Source: Pomphorhynchus laevis (Eukaryota; Acanthocephala; Palaeacanthocephala; Echinorhynchida; Pomphorhynchidae). Taken from it: a stretch of DNA of 64,000 bases. The translations under genes and the position numbers were made by a program. Under the pieces are notes generated by a model, which made no database searches, was not told the DNA's origin, and worked only from the letters and a program-made list of their open reading frames with translations. Of the stretch, positions 61,092 to 64,000 are shown one piece after another. Location of the stretch: the NCBI GenBank assembly GCA_012934845.2, contig WNNJ02001502.1, positions 62,001 to 126,000 of the forward strand. The letters run 5' to 3'. How positions within the stretch are numbered: the first letter of the stretch is position 1; every line of letters starts with the position of its first letter.

Positions 61092-61430
61092 TCTTTGACT
61101 GAGAGAATCATGATGTCATGTACATCTACGGATCTCCTTATGTTCAAACATGGTGTTGGTTATACACAAATTGTTATGAGAACAAAAGTGCAATAATTCA
61201 ACACCACTCGCATTCAGATCACAGAGTCCGCTCCTCATCTACACTCCCTTTCAAGTGCTACTGTCGCTACCAACATAAGCATTGAAGTCACTTAATAGAA
61301 CAAGAGAATCTCCAAAAGTAGTACTATCAAGCAAAGCCTGAAGATCTTCCACAAAGGCTGCATATTCCGAGATAATCTTGGGAGTACAGGCACACACAAC
61401 AATTATCCCCTTTCCCTCTTTGAAGAAATA
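61092..61430 (-). pseudogene. RTE/L2-like APE endonuclease fragment (antisense)
   Basis: The minus strand from about 61405 translates to IIVVCACTPKIISEYAAFVE, DLQALLDSTTFGDSLVLLSD and FNAYVGSDSST, then after stops SGLCDLNASGVELLHFCSHN and NLCITNTMFEHKEIRRCT. The (G/S)DFNA-x-VG motif and the D-L-N-x-(S/N)-G-x-x-LL-x-FC ... ITNT-x-F-x-HK run are typical of the endonuclease half of RTE-like LINEs. In-frame stops and the absence of RT show it is a relic. No other copy of this family is in the window. Confidence 0.65.
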
Positions 61431-61449
61431 GGGGATAAACCAAGGGACA

Positions 61450-62280
61450 TTTTTTTCATGTCCCTTAGGTTACCTGCGAGAATTGTTAACAGGGTGGAAA
61501 CATTGTTGTATACCAAGCGATTCTTCTATAAAGACGTCCCTGATGCACGTCAGTTCTACCCTAGTACGGGTGCACATCAAGGATTCCAGCTTTCTCCAAT
61601 CTTGTATCTTGCTTCTTCCATTATACTCTACAAAAAATTTCAACGAAATCAACATCTAGTGGTATATACTGATGATACCACATCCCTGTTCTCTGGACGC
61701 AGGTGCAAAGATGTAAGTCTCTGACATCAGCCGTTTCTTTTTAAGATTAAAAGACCAGTTGCCCCCATCCAATCTTATTTTAAACTCCTCTAAATCACAG
61801 GTGGTAGTCTTTCATGGCGTTCCTGTCACCAAAAAGAAACTTAAGAGACTAGCACTCTCTGCACTCTCCTCCATTTTGCAGCATCAACCACTCCCCATCT
61901 TCACGAGTCGAGTAAAATATCTGGGGTTCACCGTTACGGTGAATTGGTCGGCGAAAGCTGACCTGGATAGACTTAAACGTATCCTGAAGAAAGCTAGGTG
62001 GGCCTCTGAAACGGGCTCAGCATCTGTCATTGAATGGGAAAACCCAAGTGCGCCTCTGGGACTTGGGCTATCTCGGGATTAGTCTTCTTCTCACGAGGAC
62101 GTCCCCCAGAACAAAGACTAAGGTTTCTCAAGCTCCTCATCTCGAGATTACCAACCATAGTCCGCCTTGACTGGACTCTTAGGTGTGTGAGAGACCCCGA
62201 ATGGTTCAGTCAGAAGCGGCGCGTATTGGATTGGCTGCGAGGGGCTCAGATCCCTCTGGACCTGAGGCCGTGAATATAAG
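61450..62280 (+). pseudogene. LINE-A RT and 3' end
   Basis: The frames 61458-61724, 61759-62082 and 62034-62273 cover LPARIVNRVETLLYTKRFFY, TGAHQGFQLSPILYLASS (motif B, VPQG changed), LVVYTDDTTSLFSGRRCKD (YADD changed to YTDD), LKRLALSALSSIL, KYLGFTVTVNWSAKADLDRL, and the C-terminus RLRFLKLLISRLPTIVRLDW to WLRGAQIPLDLRP and a stop at 62273. Three frames and altered catalytic motifs mark it as dead. It gives the best view of the LINE-A C-terminus. Confidence 0.8.
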
Positions 62281-62284
62281 TTGA

Positions 62285-64000
62285 AGATTTCAAAATACAC
62301 GTCGTGAACAGCTTCTATTTAAAGTTTTTTCTTTTGCATGTTTTTGTTTAAAAAAAGTTTTTCAGTCAATAGTTATTAATCAGTCACGTTTTGCGAACAA
62401 AACACTAAATTGACAGAAAAATTGCTAACAACATACAGTTCACAAATAAAGAGATCTTTGAAAAAGACCTAAATGAGTATAAGTATAAATACACTACGGT
62501 CGTTAATTTGTTGAGTTAAATTCCAAGATAAACGCACATGCCGGCATTAAGCTAAGTACTGAACAACGTGCCCGAAAAACGAGTGTTTAACAAACAGCAA
62601 GTACTCCAAAAACTAAAAGAAATTTGTACAAAATATGTACTACAACAGTCAATCACACGCACCTGCAGAAAGTGCCGAGATCAGGAATGCGTATTGTAAG
62701 CGATAATAAAAACAAATAATTTCCATTAGCAAAATAATTGATAATCAGCTAGTGTATTTTAAATCAAAAAACACGCTGAATTGCGGTGTTACGAACACAC
62801 ACTCAATTTTCTTGTCTATATGGATTAAAAGAAGACTGGATAACCGTACCGATGGAGGTATTTTATATATATTAAATGCTAATTTAAATATATTATCAGT
62901 AAATACTATATCACAAAAAAAGTTGCAACGAATTGGAATGTTCCTCTAAAATTTTAGCACCGCTGGAGTAGCAGGCTATATTAAAGGTTTACTCATCTTA
63001 TGTTAATAATATCGTGATTTCATAAATGGCAATTAATTTATGCGTATTTTATCGACTACTTAAATTTTTCATGAATTCTGTATCCCAGTTATATTTAAAT
63101 TTTACTTTGATTATTATATGCAAATGTCAAGTATCCTAATATGGAACAAAATTATTAATTTTGCTAGCTCATTTGCGATCAATTTAAACTCCTGAAAATA
63201 CGAATAGGTCGTTTCATAAACGTAAATGTAAGTTTAAAGATGAACATACAAATGTCAAGAATTAGTCAAGTCAAATTGTAAGTCAAAAGTAAATCCAGAC
63301 ATTCAGGTTAAGGCTGAACTTCGTGACCAAACAACGAGATTTTAACAGAACAAATTTTCCAAATATATTTTCAAATTTGAATATACGAAATTAATAAAAT
63401 AAAACTAGCGCATTCAGACAGCAATTTTTGAATCTATCAAAATTTACAGTAGTAAACAGAAAATATACAAAAATATTTATCTTATCGATGGTTAACAAAT
63501 TTACATAGATAAGGAGTAGAAAAATTACAAACATATAAGCGTTTACATGTGGGTAGTTGTTAAATACTGATGGACAATAGTAGGTTGTAAAAGACTGTTG
63601 CACTTAGTTGTGAAAATTTTATTACATTCTCAAAAATTATAATTATTTTCAAAGCTGTTAATATTTATAATGTTTAAGGATATCATGAACAGGATTGACA
63701 AATTGGAAAGACATTATAAACCAGTATGTTTCTTATTGGCCTCTAACAAGAGTTCAACGTCGATATTTTCGATCAAGAACTTCCGAAATGAATTTTCCCG
63801 CAACGCTTCATTGCGGGAAACTCTATTGTGGGTATTATTCATCTATAGGAAGTAAGACATTAGGAATGACAAAGGTAGCAAACACTCAGCAAGTAAACAA
63901 GATCAACTGCTTAAAAAATTGACAAACAAAATCAGAGAGCTTAGAAATATTAGTATGAAACATAACAAACTAAATGGGCCAACTAAGCAAGCAATCTTAT
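62285..64000. other. AT-rich DNA, possible host exons, no firm gene
   Basis: Two stretches could be exons. 62551-62695 (+) is open (LNNVPEKRVFNKQQVLQKLK, then SITRTCRKCRDQECVL) up to GTAAGC. 63670-63723 (MFKDIMNRIDKLERHYKP) stops at GTATGT, and 63862-64000 is open to the window end (RNDKGSKHSASKQDQLLKKL, TNKIRELRNISMKHNKL) after an ATTAG. Phases do not join cleanly for the second pair. The frame at 62752-62949 has no motif. A perfect 10-bp hairpin (TTTCCCGCAA / TTGCGGGAAA) is at 63794-63820. Confidence 0.25.

Noticed and set aside
1-64000. tRNA, rRNA, snRNA genes or a SINE with a tRNA head
   Set aside because: No cloverleaf with A and B boxes and no conserved rRNA stretch was noticed by eye. 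A tRNAscan or Infernal run would be needed to exclude small ones.

Overview
The window is a stretch of AT-rich animal (metazoan) DNA made almost entirely of transposable-element copies, most of them broken. The organism cannot be named from the sequence. An invertebrate is suggested by the mixture of CR1-like and I/Jockey-like LINEs, a CsRn1-type Ty3/Gypsy element, a Penelope-like element with an N-terminal GIY-YIG nuclease, Merlin DNA transposons and LINEs with a restriction-like endonuclease. I see no rRNA, tRNA or CRISPR array, and no complete host gene. A few short open segments that stop at good splice-donor sequences (about 2.74-2.95, 24.4-24.6, 62.55-62.70 and 63.66-64.0 kb) are the only candidates for host exons, and they are weak.

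Family names used here (mine). LINE-A: CCHC ORF1, I/Jockey-like. LINE-B: two-ORF CR1-like element with a C4 finger in ORF1. LINE-G: a second CR1/Rex1-like two-ORF element. LINE-H: relative of LINE-B whose ORF1 carries an extra CXC-like finger. LINE-D: APE-type element with GVQQGDPLSP and LYADDL motifs. LINE-F: Rex1-like C-terminal pieces. RLE-C: CXC-like finger, RT with FADD, CxC...HxxxC knuckle and PD-(D/E)XK-like nuclease. RLE-I: another lineage with a restriction-like nuclease, seen once in antisense.

Layout. 0-1.8 kb: LINE-A. 1.8-5.9 kb: AT-rich DNA with an antisense LINE-B end. 5.9-8.0 kb: LINE-B and LINE-F pieces. 8.2-13.08 kb: nearly whole LINE-G. 13.09-19.85 kb: antisense RLE-C and LINE-D copies, including a near-identical tandem duplication. 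19.85-23.76 kb: antisense LINE-B with both ORFs. 23.8-30.1 kb: small fragments, a 148-bp tandem array in front of an ORF1, and antisense RLE-I. 30.8-45.6 kb: five same-strand RLE-C copies, plus a LINE-F piece split by a CsRn1-like LTR element. 45.8-55.3 kb: Penelope-like pieces, a foldback, a 315-bp satellite, and LINE-H inserted into a Penelope-like copy. 55.66-57.64 kb: two Merlin transposons. 57.7-62.3 kb: LINE-A and LINE-D remnants. 62.3-64 kb: AT-rich DNA.

The most interesting material is the modular RNA and protein parts shared between LINE families that are otherwise unrelated. One eight-cysteine CXC-like finger occurs both in RLE-type elements and in an APE-type LINE. Related short motifs recur in the 5' leaders of several families. 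Each lineage also has its own conserved 3'-UTR stem-loop. In LINE-B/H the stem is held by compensatory base changes, and in RLE-C an ACCCATTTGCGGGTAACC-type motif recurs in six copies on both strands.
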